From: an uncultured cyanobacterium
Lineage (GTDB): Bacteria; Cyanobacteriota; Cyanobacteriia; Pseudanabaenales; Pseudanabaenaceae
Assembly (NCBI GenBank): GCA_903819605.1
Contig: CAIJEA010000341.1
Span: 1-9,966, forward strand
Direction of reading: 5' to 3'
DNA: 9,966 nt
Position 1 is the first letter of the stretch, and every line of letters starts with the position of its first letter. Made by a program: the position numbers and the translations under genes. Under the pieces are notes generated by a model, which worked only from the letters and a program-made list of their open reading frames with translations, searched no databases and had not been told where the DNA came from. Shown here piece after piece: positions 1 to 5,650 of the stretch.

Positions 1-76
1 ACAAACTCAAAAAATAGCATTTTCATCTTTTGATTCTAAAAACCTTACTGGGTTTAGTTATTAATTTCTTGAAGTG

Positions 77-104
77 TTGTCAAATTCTAAGGAATTAGTA
101 TTAA
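77..104 (+). promoter_or_regulatory. possible promoter of the membrane-protein gene at 132
   Basis: TTGTCA (77-82) is followed after 16 bases by TATTAA (99-104). The first box is close to the -35 consensus; the second matches the -10 consensus at only four of six bases. The surroundings are AT-rich, so chance matches are common. It would give a leader of about 20 bases. No clear Shine-Dalgarno sequence precedes the ATG at 132. Confidence 0.25.
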
Positions 105-131
105 TTATTCTTATTTGTTTTATTTATCCTT

Positions 132-707
132 ATGTCTGAATCCCCAGAACTACTCTCAAAGCTACAAAAAACGACTGCCGATGTTTTCTATGTGTCTCCA
201 CTGATTCGGATTACGTTGCTGCTATTGTATGTTGCCCTGACTTCGCCTTTGCCATTTCTGAGTAACTTTACTCACGCAGCTATTCCTGCCTCATGGTTAA
301 GTGTGGGCTTAGCGATCGGATTTGTATTTTTGTATGGGGCGCTTAGCGATCGAGTGATTCTCGACGATCGAGGCATCAGACTGGAATATCCGAGGTGGTT
401 TCCCACTTTTTTACGCAAAGGTTGGTCATTGTCTTGGCAAGATATCAAAGCTCTCAAACCAAGGATTACAGGACAAGGTGGCATTGTTTACTATTTTGTC
501 AGCAAAGACAGCGATCGGGCTTACTTATTACCGATGCGAGTTGTCGGCTTTGCCAGATTAGTTAAACAAGTGGAAGAACAAACAGGAATTGATACGCGAG
601 ATGTTCGTCCTTTAGCTCAACCTTGGATGTATTTGATTTTGCTTGTGTTTACGCTGTTATTGTTGCTAATGGATAGCTGGACAATTTACACCGCCACTAC
701 TTTCTAG
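132..707 (+). CDS. membrane protein with PH-like central domain, function unknown
   Basis: This 191-residue protein has two hydrophobic helices near the N-terminus (about residues 25-43 and 54-71) and one at the C-terminus (about 165-182), so it should sit in a membrane with three segments. Between helices 2 and 3 lies a soluble part of about 90 residues with alternating hydrophobic strands (VILDDRGIRLEY, then SWQDIKALKP, then YYFVSKDSDRAYLLPM) and a final amphipathic helix. That order, with a short strand pair, a W-x-D-I-x-x-L turn and a closing helix, is typical of bacterial PH-like domains attached to membrane helices; this assignment rests on pattern only. The gene has its own upstream region, no obvious ribosome binding site, and ends before a hairpin shared with the convergent GAF gene. 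No specific role can be named. Confidence 0.8.
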   Translation: MSESPELLSKLQKTTADVFYVSPLIRITLLLLYVALTSPLPFLSNFTHAAIPASWLSVGLAIGFVFLYGALSDRVILDDRGIRLEYPRWFPTFLRKGWSLSWQDIKALKPRITGQGGIVYYFVSKDSDRAYLLPMRVVGFARLVKQVEEQTGIDTRDVRPLAQPWMYLILLVFTLLLLLMDSWTIYTATTF

Positions 708-732
708 GGTTTTCATCAGCAGTCCTTAGAGA

Positions 733-765
733 ATATAGTTGCGGCGAGAAGCGCCGCAACTATAT
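733..765. terminator. bidirectional hairpin between convergent genes
   Basis: The perfect 14-bp inverted repeat ATATAGTTGCGGCG / CGCCGCAACTATAT has the five-base loop AGAAG. It starts 25 bases after the stop of the membrane-protein gene and touches the stop codon of the convergent GAF gene (766-768). There is no long T run on either side, so terminator function is inferred from position and stem strength. Its core GGCGAGAAGCGCC differs at one base from the core of the hairpin at 5568-5620. Confidence 0.65.
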
Positions 766-1407
766 CTAAACTTCCAAAGGTCGGTACTGAGCGTGTAATT
801 GGGCATTGAGTATAATTGCTGTGATACTTTCCATGCTGTATTGCATCATCATCGCGATCGCATCATCAAAATGGTTAGGTAGCGAATGGGTTAATGTAAT
901 AATCCCAATTGTATCGACCCCATACATCAAAGGAATCGCCAGTGCGGATCGAGCTGTGTATGGTTGATTAGGCAACTGTACCCAGCGATCGTCAGCGATC
1001 GCATCATGGATAATCCCAATCTGGCGATGGCGCAAAGCCCAACCTGCTAATCCATCATCTAATACTTTAGAAATTACAGAATCTTTGAGATCCCGAGTTA
1101 CAGGCCCCCGCGCCAAAATACTTTCCATGATTACTCCATCCTCGTCGATCAAAAAAATACTCCCCTCATCCGCTTCAGTATATTTGGTGAGTGTTTCTAA
1201 GGTGTTTTTGAGTGTGGTTTTGAGGATGAGGCTGCCACTTACAGACTGAGCGTAGGAAATTGAATTTTTGAGTAAAGTTGTTTGTAACTGAAGTGCAGCT
1301 TGAGCAGCAATCATTAAATTGCGATCTTCTAAATTCTCTTTAAAGGCAAGTACGTTTAAACGATTATGAATCGGCGGTTCTTGTGCGTTGATCGTTTTGG
1401 GGTTCAT
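766..1407 (-). CDS. single GAF-domain protein without bilin cysteine
   Basis: A 213-residue cytosolic protein. After an N-terminal helical stretch of about 55 residues, a GAF domain covers roughly residues 60-205. It shows the sensor-type motifs GSIFLIDEDG, then GLAGWALRHRQ, then DDRWVQLP, then RSALAIPL, and finally GIITLTH before the closing helix. There is no output domain (no kinase, cyclase or GGDEF), so it must signal through a partner or act as a small-molecule or redox sensor. The protein contains no cysteine at all, which rules out a covalently bound bilin of the phytochrome or cyanobacteriochrome type. The ATG at 1407 is preferred over an in-frame TTG at 1419, because GGAA lies six bases before it. 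The gene is transcribed away from the coiled-coil gene at 1572, across a shared promoter region. Confidence 0.85.
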   Translation of the reverse strand: MNPKTINAQEPPIHNRLNVLAFKENLEDRNLMIAAQAALQLQTTLLKNSISYAQSVSGSLILKTTLKNTLETLTKYTEADEGSIFLIDEDGVIMESILARGPVTRDLKDSVISKVLDDGLAGWALRHRQIGIIHDAIADDRWVQLPNQPYTARSALAIPLMYGVDTIGIITLTHSLPNHFDDAIAMMMQYSMESITAIILNAQLHAQYRPLEV

Positions 1408-1510
1408 GCGCGATTCCAATTTTCTAATTCAAAAAGTGTAAGCCGATTTTTGGATTTTTGGAGTCCATGGTACTTAAAAGCTGAAAACTGCTAAATTGCA
1501 TTTTAACAAA

Positions 1511-1539
1511 TTGCCAATTTAGTGCTTGTGTGCTATAAA
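1511..1539 (+). promoter_or_regulatory. promoter of the coiled-coil gene, with palindrome over the -35 box
   Basis: TTGCCA (1511-1516) is followed after exactly 17 bases by TATAAA (1534-1539), with an extended -10 TGC directly before it (1531-1533). This is the best sigma-70-type promoter in the window and predicts a leader of about 25 bases before the ATG at 1572. The -35 box lies inside the 13-base palindrome AAATTGCCAATTT (1508-1520), and AAATTGC also occurs at 1493-1499, 15 bases upstream. This layout would suit an operator, but no regulator is known. Confidence 0.6.
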
Positions 1540-1571
1540 TCTTAGCCTAAATCCCCCAACGAATTGCACCT

Positions 1572-2123
1572 ATGAATGCCACAGTAAATTCCCTAGCGAA
1601 TCCCACCGCAAATATGACAACAGATCTTCAACAGGAAATCAATTTACTTAAGGTTGAGCTAGAGCAAAAAGATTTGCTAGTACAGCAACTTTCTGAAGAA
1701 CTCTTTCGTTTGGTGAAGGGGAACACCGCCTTTTTGCCTAATCCTGAAGTGCATGAGCAACATTCTGAGGAAATGCGTTTTTTAGCACAAAAGCTTGCTC
1801 TAGTTGAAAATCAGTTAATTGCGACCCAAGTACAAATCCAAGAGCGCGATCGCGAAGCTATCGAGTTACGGGAAACGATCCAAGAGATGAGCGATCGCAA
1901 TCGGATGCTGGAGCAAGTCGTCCAAGAGCTGCCCAATATCTATCGCGCTAAGTTTGCCGAACGGATCGTTCCCATCAAACAAAAAATCGAAGCTTTACAA
2001 AAAGAAAATCGCCAGCTACATATCGAACTACAAAGCCTCAGTTTTCGTCTATCAGGTCGCACACGCCGACCTTCAACTCAACAGCGTCTAGAACTCCCTA
2101 GAGTTATGCCTGCTTTAGGTTAA
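1572..2123 (+). CDS. coiled-coil protein, function unknown
   Basis: This 183-residue soluble protein has no signal peptide or membrane segment. Heptad-like runs rich in Leu, Gln and Glu cover about residues 17-50, 63-120 and 133-160, broken by a Pro/Asn-containing linker (about 51-62) and by the segment ELPNIYRAKFAERIVPIK (119-136). The tail after residue 160 is basic (SGRTRRP) and likely disordered. The Pro-bounded Tyr-Arg-x-Lys-Phe segment followed by ENRQLHIELQ looks like the conserved heart of the protein; I do not recognise a named family. It probably forms a rod-like oligomer and acts as a scaffold or adaptor, which is inference. It is driven by the promoter at 1511-1539, has no Shine-Dalgarno sequence, and ends upstream of the hairpin at 2216-2258. 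Confidence 0.8.
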   Translation: MNATVNSLANPTANMTTDLQQEINLLKVELEQKDLLVQQLSEELFRLVKGNTAFLPNPEVHEQHSEEMRFLAQKLALVENQLIATQVQIQERDREAIELRETIQEMSDRNRMLEQVVQELPNIYRAKFAERIVPIKQKIEALQKENRQLHIELQSLSFRLSGRTRRPSTQQRLELPRVMPALG

Positions 2124-2215
2124 AAACCAAGATGCTTTGCAAAATCTTCTTATAGCGATCTTCTTCATTGCTATAACATCAGAAAAAATCCTTCCTTTCA
2201 TAAAGTTTATTCCAA

Positions 2216-2258
2216 ATAAAAAACAGAGTCTGTGCTTTGCACAGGCTCTGTTTTTTAT
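2216..2258. terminator. bidirectional terminator hairpin
   Basis: The stem of 20 bp has one T/G mismatch (a G-U pair in RNA on the plus strand) and the loop TTT; its core is TGTGCTTTGCACA. The plus-strand arm ends in six T (2251-2256), and the opposite arm gives a T-rich end on the minus strand. It lies between the convergent coiled-coil and anchored-protein genes and can serve both. Two weaker dyads lie just before it: AAGAT/ATCTT around another GCTTTGC (2129-2150) and TTATAGC/GCTATAA (2150-2176). Confidence 0.85.
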
Positions 2259-2279
2259 CTATTAGTTTTTAAAGCAAGG

Positions 2280-3053
2280 TTAATTGTCAGACTTATTCTT
2301 TATATGCAGTCTTAGTTTGTTAGCCGCAAACAATCCCCCCAGAATTAAAATCCCCCCTGAGGCTTCAAACTCAAATGGAACAGGCGTAACATCAATATTG
2401 AAGCTATTGAAAGTGGTAGTCTGCGAAGTAAACGTATTTCCGCTATCTGAGCTAGTTTGATATCCATTAGGCAAAGCACTAAATGTCGCTAAACCACTTG
2501 GAGCGGTAGTTGTGTTCTCCCAATTTGCTGAAGTAGTACTTGAAAAAGAGTCTCCAACTACTGCCAGCCAATAATCGGTATTAGGTAAAAAAGTGAAACT
2601 CGACGATGATGGCACATTAAACTTCTGCAACAAAGTCAATGCACCTAAACTGTTTGTAGGCGGTGTTAAATCAATATTGTCAGTGTCAGGAAAAGTTGCG
2701 CCACCAACACTGCTTGAATAAATCGAAACAATAATACTGTCGGGAGATGGATTAGTTGTGGAGCTATTTGTATACTGCTTAAGCCTTAGCTGCACATAAT
2801 TGAGAGAGTATGAAGTCGAATTGTTCGGTGTTGTAAATTTAATAAAAGCTACGGTTGATGTAGATCCTCCCACAATATTAGGAGTAGAAGGATCTGTAAA
2901 CGAAGCGGTCGAATTGCCAATTAAGGATATTGCACTGACGGAATCAGTTACAGCCCCTACAGAAATAGCTGAAGCAGCGATCGCAACAATACTGCTTCTC
3001 AGTAAGCTTTGAATATTACTAATACTTGCCGATTTTTTACTGAGAGTAAGCAT
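2280..3053 (-). CDS. secreted Ser/Thr-rich protein with PEP-CTERM-like C-terminal anchor
   Basis: The protein has 257 residues from the ATG at 3053. A signal peptide fits residues 1-41: basic SKK and R near the start, the hydrophobic run SIVAIAASAISVGAV, and a cleavage site after SVSA. The mature part is rich in Ser, Thr and Asn. It contains strand-like motifs (YSLNYVQLRLKQY, YWLAVVGDSF, WENTTTAPSG, GYQTSSDSGNTF, FNSFNIDVTPVPFEFE) resembling the 'choice-of-anchor' domains seen in surface proteins, type R by my recollection. The C-terminus has a tripartite sorting-type tail: VPFEFE (225-230), the hydrophobic stretch GGILILGGLFAANKL, and basic residues RLHIKNK. The motif is PFE rather than PEP. 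This suggests processing by an exosortase-like system, then export or surface attachment. An in-frame TTG at 3104 would add 17 residues before the signal peptide and is less likely. The gene stands alone. Confidence 0.82.
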   Translation of the reverse strand: MLTLSKKSASISNIQSLLRSSIVAIAASAISVGAVTDSVSAISLIGNSTASFTDPSTPNIVGGSTSTVAFIKFTTPNNSTSYSLNYVQLRLKQYTNSSTTNPSPDSIIVSIYSSSVGGATFPDTDNIDLTPPTNSLGALTLLQKFNVPSSSSFTFLPNTDYWLAVVGDSFSSTTSANWENTTTAPSGLATFSALPNGYQTSSDSGNTFTSQTTTFNSFNIDVTPVPFEFEASGGILILGGLFAANKLRLHIKNKSDN

Positions 3054-3164
3054 ATGTTTAGCATAATATTTATTAGGCGCTCTTAAAATATCACACAAAT
3101 TCAAAGCAAAATATATATTTATTCATACAAAAACATAATAAGTTGGTTGGTTAATTAGAAAATT

Positions 3165-3200
3165 CCACGGCTTTAGCGTAGCCGAGTCGTGGGGGTGTCA
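3165..3200 (+). other. hairpin resembling an IS200/IS605-type element end
   Basis: CCACGGCT (3165-3172) can pair with AGCC (3180-3183) and GTGG (3189-3192), giving an interrupted stem, followed by GGGTGTCA and then A. In cyanobacteria, right ends of IS200/IS605 and TnpB elements often carry a CCACGGCTTTAGCCGTGG-like hairpin followed by a short G-rich segment and TCAA; this is from memory. No transposase or TnpB reading frame is attached, so at best it is a solitary end or scar. The rest of the gene-free stretch 3054-3360 is AT-rich, with a run of eight T (3252-3259) and a repeated 12-mer TTAGAAGTTTTT (3245 and 3309). Confidence 0.35.
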
Positions 3201-3346
3201 AAGTATTAACTTTGTCTGTAGAATTAACTAGCAAGGCTACAGCTTTAGAAGTTTTTTTTAATGATCGCGATGATTGCGCTTGCGATCGTCATACCCAGTT
3301 AAAAGTAATTAGAAGTTTTTAAGCATACCTCAAACATAAAAATTTT

Positions 3347-3354
3347 AAGGAAAG
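3347..3354 (+). promoter_or_regulatory. ribosome binding site of the GERPI-repeat gene
   Basis: AAGGAAAG ends six bases before the ATG at 3361. It is one of the few clear Shine-Dalgarno sequences in the window and fixes this start. Confidence 0.75.
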
Positions 3355-3360
3355 CAAAGT

Positions 3361-3936
3361 ATGAGTACAAGTAACGAAGCGAAAGCTGAAAACATCAAGC
3401 CAGAAAACCCCAAATCAGAAGAAAAATCTCCTCGCACCACTAAAGTTAAGACTGAAGAAACAACTGTAAAAACAGGTACAGTAGATATTTCAGCTCTGGC
3501 TGTGCATGAAGAATCAAAAAACGTTACAGCAACTGTCGAACAAAAAGGTTCATTAATCGTGACTGAAACTCTTAAGCATTATGGCGATCGCCCCATTGTT
3601 GATGGTGGTTTTCGCGCAGTGGAATACTTTAATAGCTCGGGCGAACGTCCGATCGAAGCCAGCAAGCTAGTAGTGAGCAGCTCTTTTACCTCCATGGGTG
3701 CTGAGCGTCCGATTACTAGTGGTGGTGTGCACGTAACTGGTACATTCATGTCCTCTGGTGAGCGTCCGATCGTCGAAGATGGGTTCGTGATTGTTGATAA
3801 GTTTTATATCGCTGGTGAGCGCCCTGTGGGTTCACAAGGTTTAGTGATTGATGATACCTACTCCCAAATGGGGGGTACAAGACCTGTTGCCTCTAATGCG
3901 ATCGACAATGCAGGACTCATGGGTTATATCGACTAA
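3361..3936 (+). CDS. GERPI-repeat protein, unrecognised family
   Basis: This 191-residue soluble protein has no signal peptide, membrane segment or cysteine. Residues 1-40 are Lys/Glu/Thr/Pro-rich and probably disordered. From about residue 60 to 180 it is built from repeats of 19-20 residues, each ending in a turn: GDRPI (75), GERPI (94), AERPI (114), GERPI (133), GERPV (152) and GTRPV (172). Between turns run alternating small or hydrophobic residues such as GGVHVTGTFMSS and DGFVIVDKFYIA, so each unit probably contributes one or two short strands. A small beta-solenoid or stacked-strand fold is the natural reading, which is inference. The first 40 residues and the last 12 (AGLMGYID at the end) lie outside the array. 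It has its own Shine-Dalgarno sequence and its own terminator 10 bases downstream, so it is a single-gene unit. I do not recognise a named family and assign no function. Confidence 0.85.
   Translation: MSTSNEAKAENIKPENPKSEEKSPRTTKVKTEETTVKTGTVDISALAVHEESKNVTATVEQKGSLIVTETLKHYGDRPIVDGGFRAVEYFNSSGERPIEASKLVVSSSFTSMGAERPITSGGVHVTGTFMSSGERPIVEDGFVIVDKFYIAGERPVGSQGLVIDDTYSQMGGTRPVASNAIDNAGLMGYID
3583..3888 (+). repeat. six coding repeats ending in G(E/D/T)RP(I/V)
   Basis: The turn motifs start at residues 75, 94, 114, 133, 152 and 172, a spacing of 19, 20, 19, 19 and 20 residues. At DNA level the best-kept part is GAGCGTCCGAT or close variants (for example near 3706 and 3761), while the intervening bases have diverged. 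The array is therefore old and held by protein selection rather than by recent duplication. Confidence 0.85.
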
Positions 3937-3945
3937 TTTCTGGAT

Positions 3946-3986
3946 AATTTAAAAAGCAGCACCCATTGGGTGCTGCTTTTTAAATT
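3946..3986. terminator. terminator of the GERPI-repeat gene
   Basis: A perfect 19-bp inverted repeat with the three-base loop ATT; the inner arm is AGCAGCACCC / GGGTGCTGCT, followed by TTTTT within the right arm. It starts 10 bases after the stop at 3936. The A-rich left arm gives a T run on the minus strand too, but no minus-strand gene ends here. Confidence 0.9.
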
Positions 3987-4048
3987 CTTTGGGTTAAGTA
4001 AAGGTGTAAATTCAAAGTGGTGCGATTTTTGCGATTTTTAAGATTCTG

Positions 4049-4750
4049 ATGGATACAAAGCTAACTGCGTTAAAAGATAAGTTGTTTTCAGGTAAAGAGG
4101 CAAATCAATTACCTGCGATCGCTGAATTAGTCAATTTCGGGGCAGACTCTGGAGGAGAAGGTTTACAGGTTTTAGATGAATTTATCCAATCCCGCAAAGC
4201 AGTTAATACTGAGGCGACTTTGATCGATGGTAAGATCCATCAGACTTTATTACAAAGTAATTTACCTAAGGCAATTGAGTTAGCCCAAATTCATTACCCC
4301 AATGGTGTAGTCACGTTACGCTCTGAAAAGGCGATCGACTATCAACAAATTCAGATTTTACTGGCAAAACAAGACTTTGAAGAAGCCGATCGCGTTACTA
4401 GCAAAAAACTTTGTGAGGCGGCGGGTGAGGCTGCTTTAGCAAGAGGTTGGCTATATTTCACCGAAGCAAAATCTATCCCAATTAGCGATCTCCAGACAAT
4501 TAATCAACTTTGGTTAGTTTATTCAGAGGGCAAATTTGGCTTTTCCGTGCAGCGCAAAATCTGGCTGAGTCTAGGCAAGGGTTGGGAAAAGTTTTGGTTA
4601 AAGATTGGCTGGAAAAAAGATGGCTCTTTTACCCGTTATCCTAATGAATTTATTTGGAGCCTTGATGCCCCAAGAGGACATTTGCCGCTTTCTAATCAAC
4701 TAAGGGGCAATAAAACCATGCAAGCAATTTTTTCGCACCCTGCTTGGTAA
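4049..4750 (+). CDS. gun4: Gun4, porphyrin-binding activator of magnesium chelatase
   Basis: Gun4 binds protoporphyrin IX and Mg-protoporphyrin IX and stimulates the ChlH subunit of magnesium chelatase, the first committed step of chlorophyll synthesis, at the thylakoid or in the cytosol. At 233 residues it has the length I recall for the Synechocystis protein. The N-terminal part (about 1-90) is an all-helical bundle as in cyanobacterial Gun4. The conserved GUN4 domain fills about 95-233: DYQQIQILLAKQDFEEADRVT (97-117), the tetrapyrrole-binding region with LVYSEGKFGFSVQRKIW (156-172), WEKFWLKIGWK (179-189), RYPNEFIWSLDAPRGHLP (196-213), and the end HPAW. It is complete. It follows the terminator at 3946-3986, so it should have its own promoter in 3987-4048, where the short direct repeat TGCGATTTTT occurs twice but no clear promoter is visible. 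yidD follows after 86 bases on the same strand. Confidence 0.95.
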   Translation: MDTKLTALKDKLFSGKEANQLPAIAELVNFGADSGGEGLQVLDEFIQSRKAVNTEATLIDGKIHQTLLQSNLPKAIELAQIHYPNGVVTLRSEKAIDYQQIQILLAKQDFEEADRVTSKKLCEAAGEAALARGWLYFTEAKSIPISDLQTINQLWLVYSEGKFGFSVQRKIWLSLGKGWEKFWLKIGWKKDGSFTRYPNEFIWSLDAPRGHLPLSNQLRGNKTMQAIFSHPAW

Positions 4751-4836
4751 ACCCCAAAAAGAAGACGGTGCAATGTACTACCCTGTTTTTGGTATATCAT
4801 AGCCAAGTTGGTTTAATCGGCTAATGGCGACGACAA

Positions 4837-5559
4837 ATGCAGAAAAGAGTCCCTTTAAAGCTTCCGATCGCTAATATCCTCAATGTAGCCGCACGCAGCC
4901 TAGCCGTAACTGCAATTGGTGGCTATCAAAAATTTATTTCGCCCCACAAAGGATTTTCTTGCGCCCACCGTGTATTGTACGGCTGCGAATCATGTTCGCA
5001 ATATTTTAAACAGTTGATTGCTGAAGAGGGGATTTTTACAGCGATCGCTAATGCTAAGGGACGTTTTCGAGAATGTCGCGAAGCCAACGAAATTTTAAAA
5101 GCGCGTCGAGCTAAATGTAGGGCAAGGAAAAAGTATAGTGCTAGTCGATTAATATCCAGCACTCTAGCTATTGAATCAGGCGATCTAGAAAATCCAGATC
5201 TGCCTGAAAATCCTGAGAACCCTGAAGAAACTGAAACCCTTAACAAAAATAGACTTGGTGGTTCGCTATGGGGGCGTAAGAGGCGATCGCAAGCAAATAA
5301 TGACAATAACGGTGGAGCGAACGATAATTGCAATGATTGTGATTTCTGTGGTGATGGAATTATTGATACTTGCGATTGTGTAGGTGATTCTTTGGGCAAT
5401 TGTAATAATCCGCTTGAGGGAGTGAATTGTCCCGATCTAAGTTGCCCAGATCTCAACTGTGGAAATGCTGACTGTTTATCAGGAATGGATTGCAGCGGAT
5501 TAGACTGTGGTGACTGCGGCAATGTGGGCGACTGCGGTGACTGTGGAAGTTGCGGTTAA
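4837..5559 (+). CDS. yidD: YidD-like membrane-insertion factor with Cys-rich C-terminal tail
   Basis: YidD proteins lie at the inner face of the membrane and help the YidC/Sec machinery insert proteins. Residues about 22-95 match the family: GGYQKFISPHKGFSCAH, then a Cys-containing loop (C50, C53, in place of the usual P-T-C-S-E-Y), SQYFKQLIAEEGIFTAI, and FREC (C80), preceded by an amphipathic helix (1-30). The usual protein is about 70-90 residues; this one has 240. A charged Pro/Glu linker (115-150) leads to a tail (160-240) with 16 cysteines in 76 residues, rich in Asp, Asn and Gly. In part of it cysteines fall every five residues (198, 203, 208, 213, 219, 224), and it ends CGDCGSCG. The tail might bind metal or be a disulfide-rich or low-complexity segment; its role is unknown. 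It lies 86 bases after gun4 and ends 8 bases before a strong hairpin. Confidence 0.85.
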   Translation: MQKRVPLKLPIANILNVAARSLAVTAIGGYQKFISPHKGFSCAHRVLYGCESCSQYFKQLIAEEGIFTAIANAKGRFRECREANEILKARRAKCRARKKYSASRLISSTLAIESGDLENPDLPENPENPEETETLNKNRLGGSLWGRKRRSQANNDNNGGANDNCNDCDFCGDGIIDTCDCVGDSLGNCNNPLEGVNCPDLSCPDLNCGNADCLSGMDCSGLDCGDCGNVGDCGDCGSCG

Positions 5560-5567
5560 AGATTCTC

Positions 5568-5620
5568 AAAACCGAGAAAGGAAAGGTGGCGCGAAGCGCC
5601 ACCTTTCCTTTCTCGGTTTT
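5568..5620. terminator. perfect 25-bp hairpin between yidD and sdhA
   Basis: The two 25-base arms (5568-5592 and 5596-5620) are exact reverse complements with the loop GAA; the centre is GGCGCGAAGCGCC and the outer ends are AAAA/TTTT. It starts 8 bases after the yidD stop and ends 30 bases before the sdhA start, so it should terminate yidD transcription. Its loop contains GCGAAGC, a sequence known to form an unusually stable mini-hairpin in single-stranded DNA. Confidence 0.85.
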
Positions 5621-5650
5621 ATACTGACGTTAGATACAATCAAAAAATTT

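Noticed and set aside
1408..1419. TTG start for the GAF protein
   Set aside because: The ATG at 1407 has GGAA six bases upstream and the four extra residues add no recognisable feature.
3054..3104. TTG start for the anchored secreted protein
   Set aside because: It would put 17 extra residues before a good signal peptide that begins at the ATG at 3053.
4753..4797. Hairpin after gun4 formed by CCAAAAA and TTTTTGG
   Set aside because: The stem is only about seven AT-rich pairs with a loop of roughly 30 bases, too weak to call a terminator.
4926..5522. Long open frame antisense to yidD
   Set aside because: Its Pro/Ser/Gln-rich composition is the shadow of the biased Cys/Asp/Asn tail and linker on the other strand; no start signal or domain is visible.
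5507..5650. In-frame upstream extension of sdhA by 48 residues
   Set aside because: It would overlap the end of yidD and be read through the 25-bp hairpin, and the SdhA family starts directly before the first FAD-binding strand, which matches the ATG at 5651.
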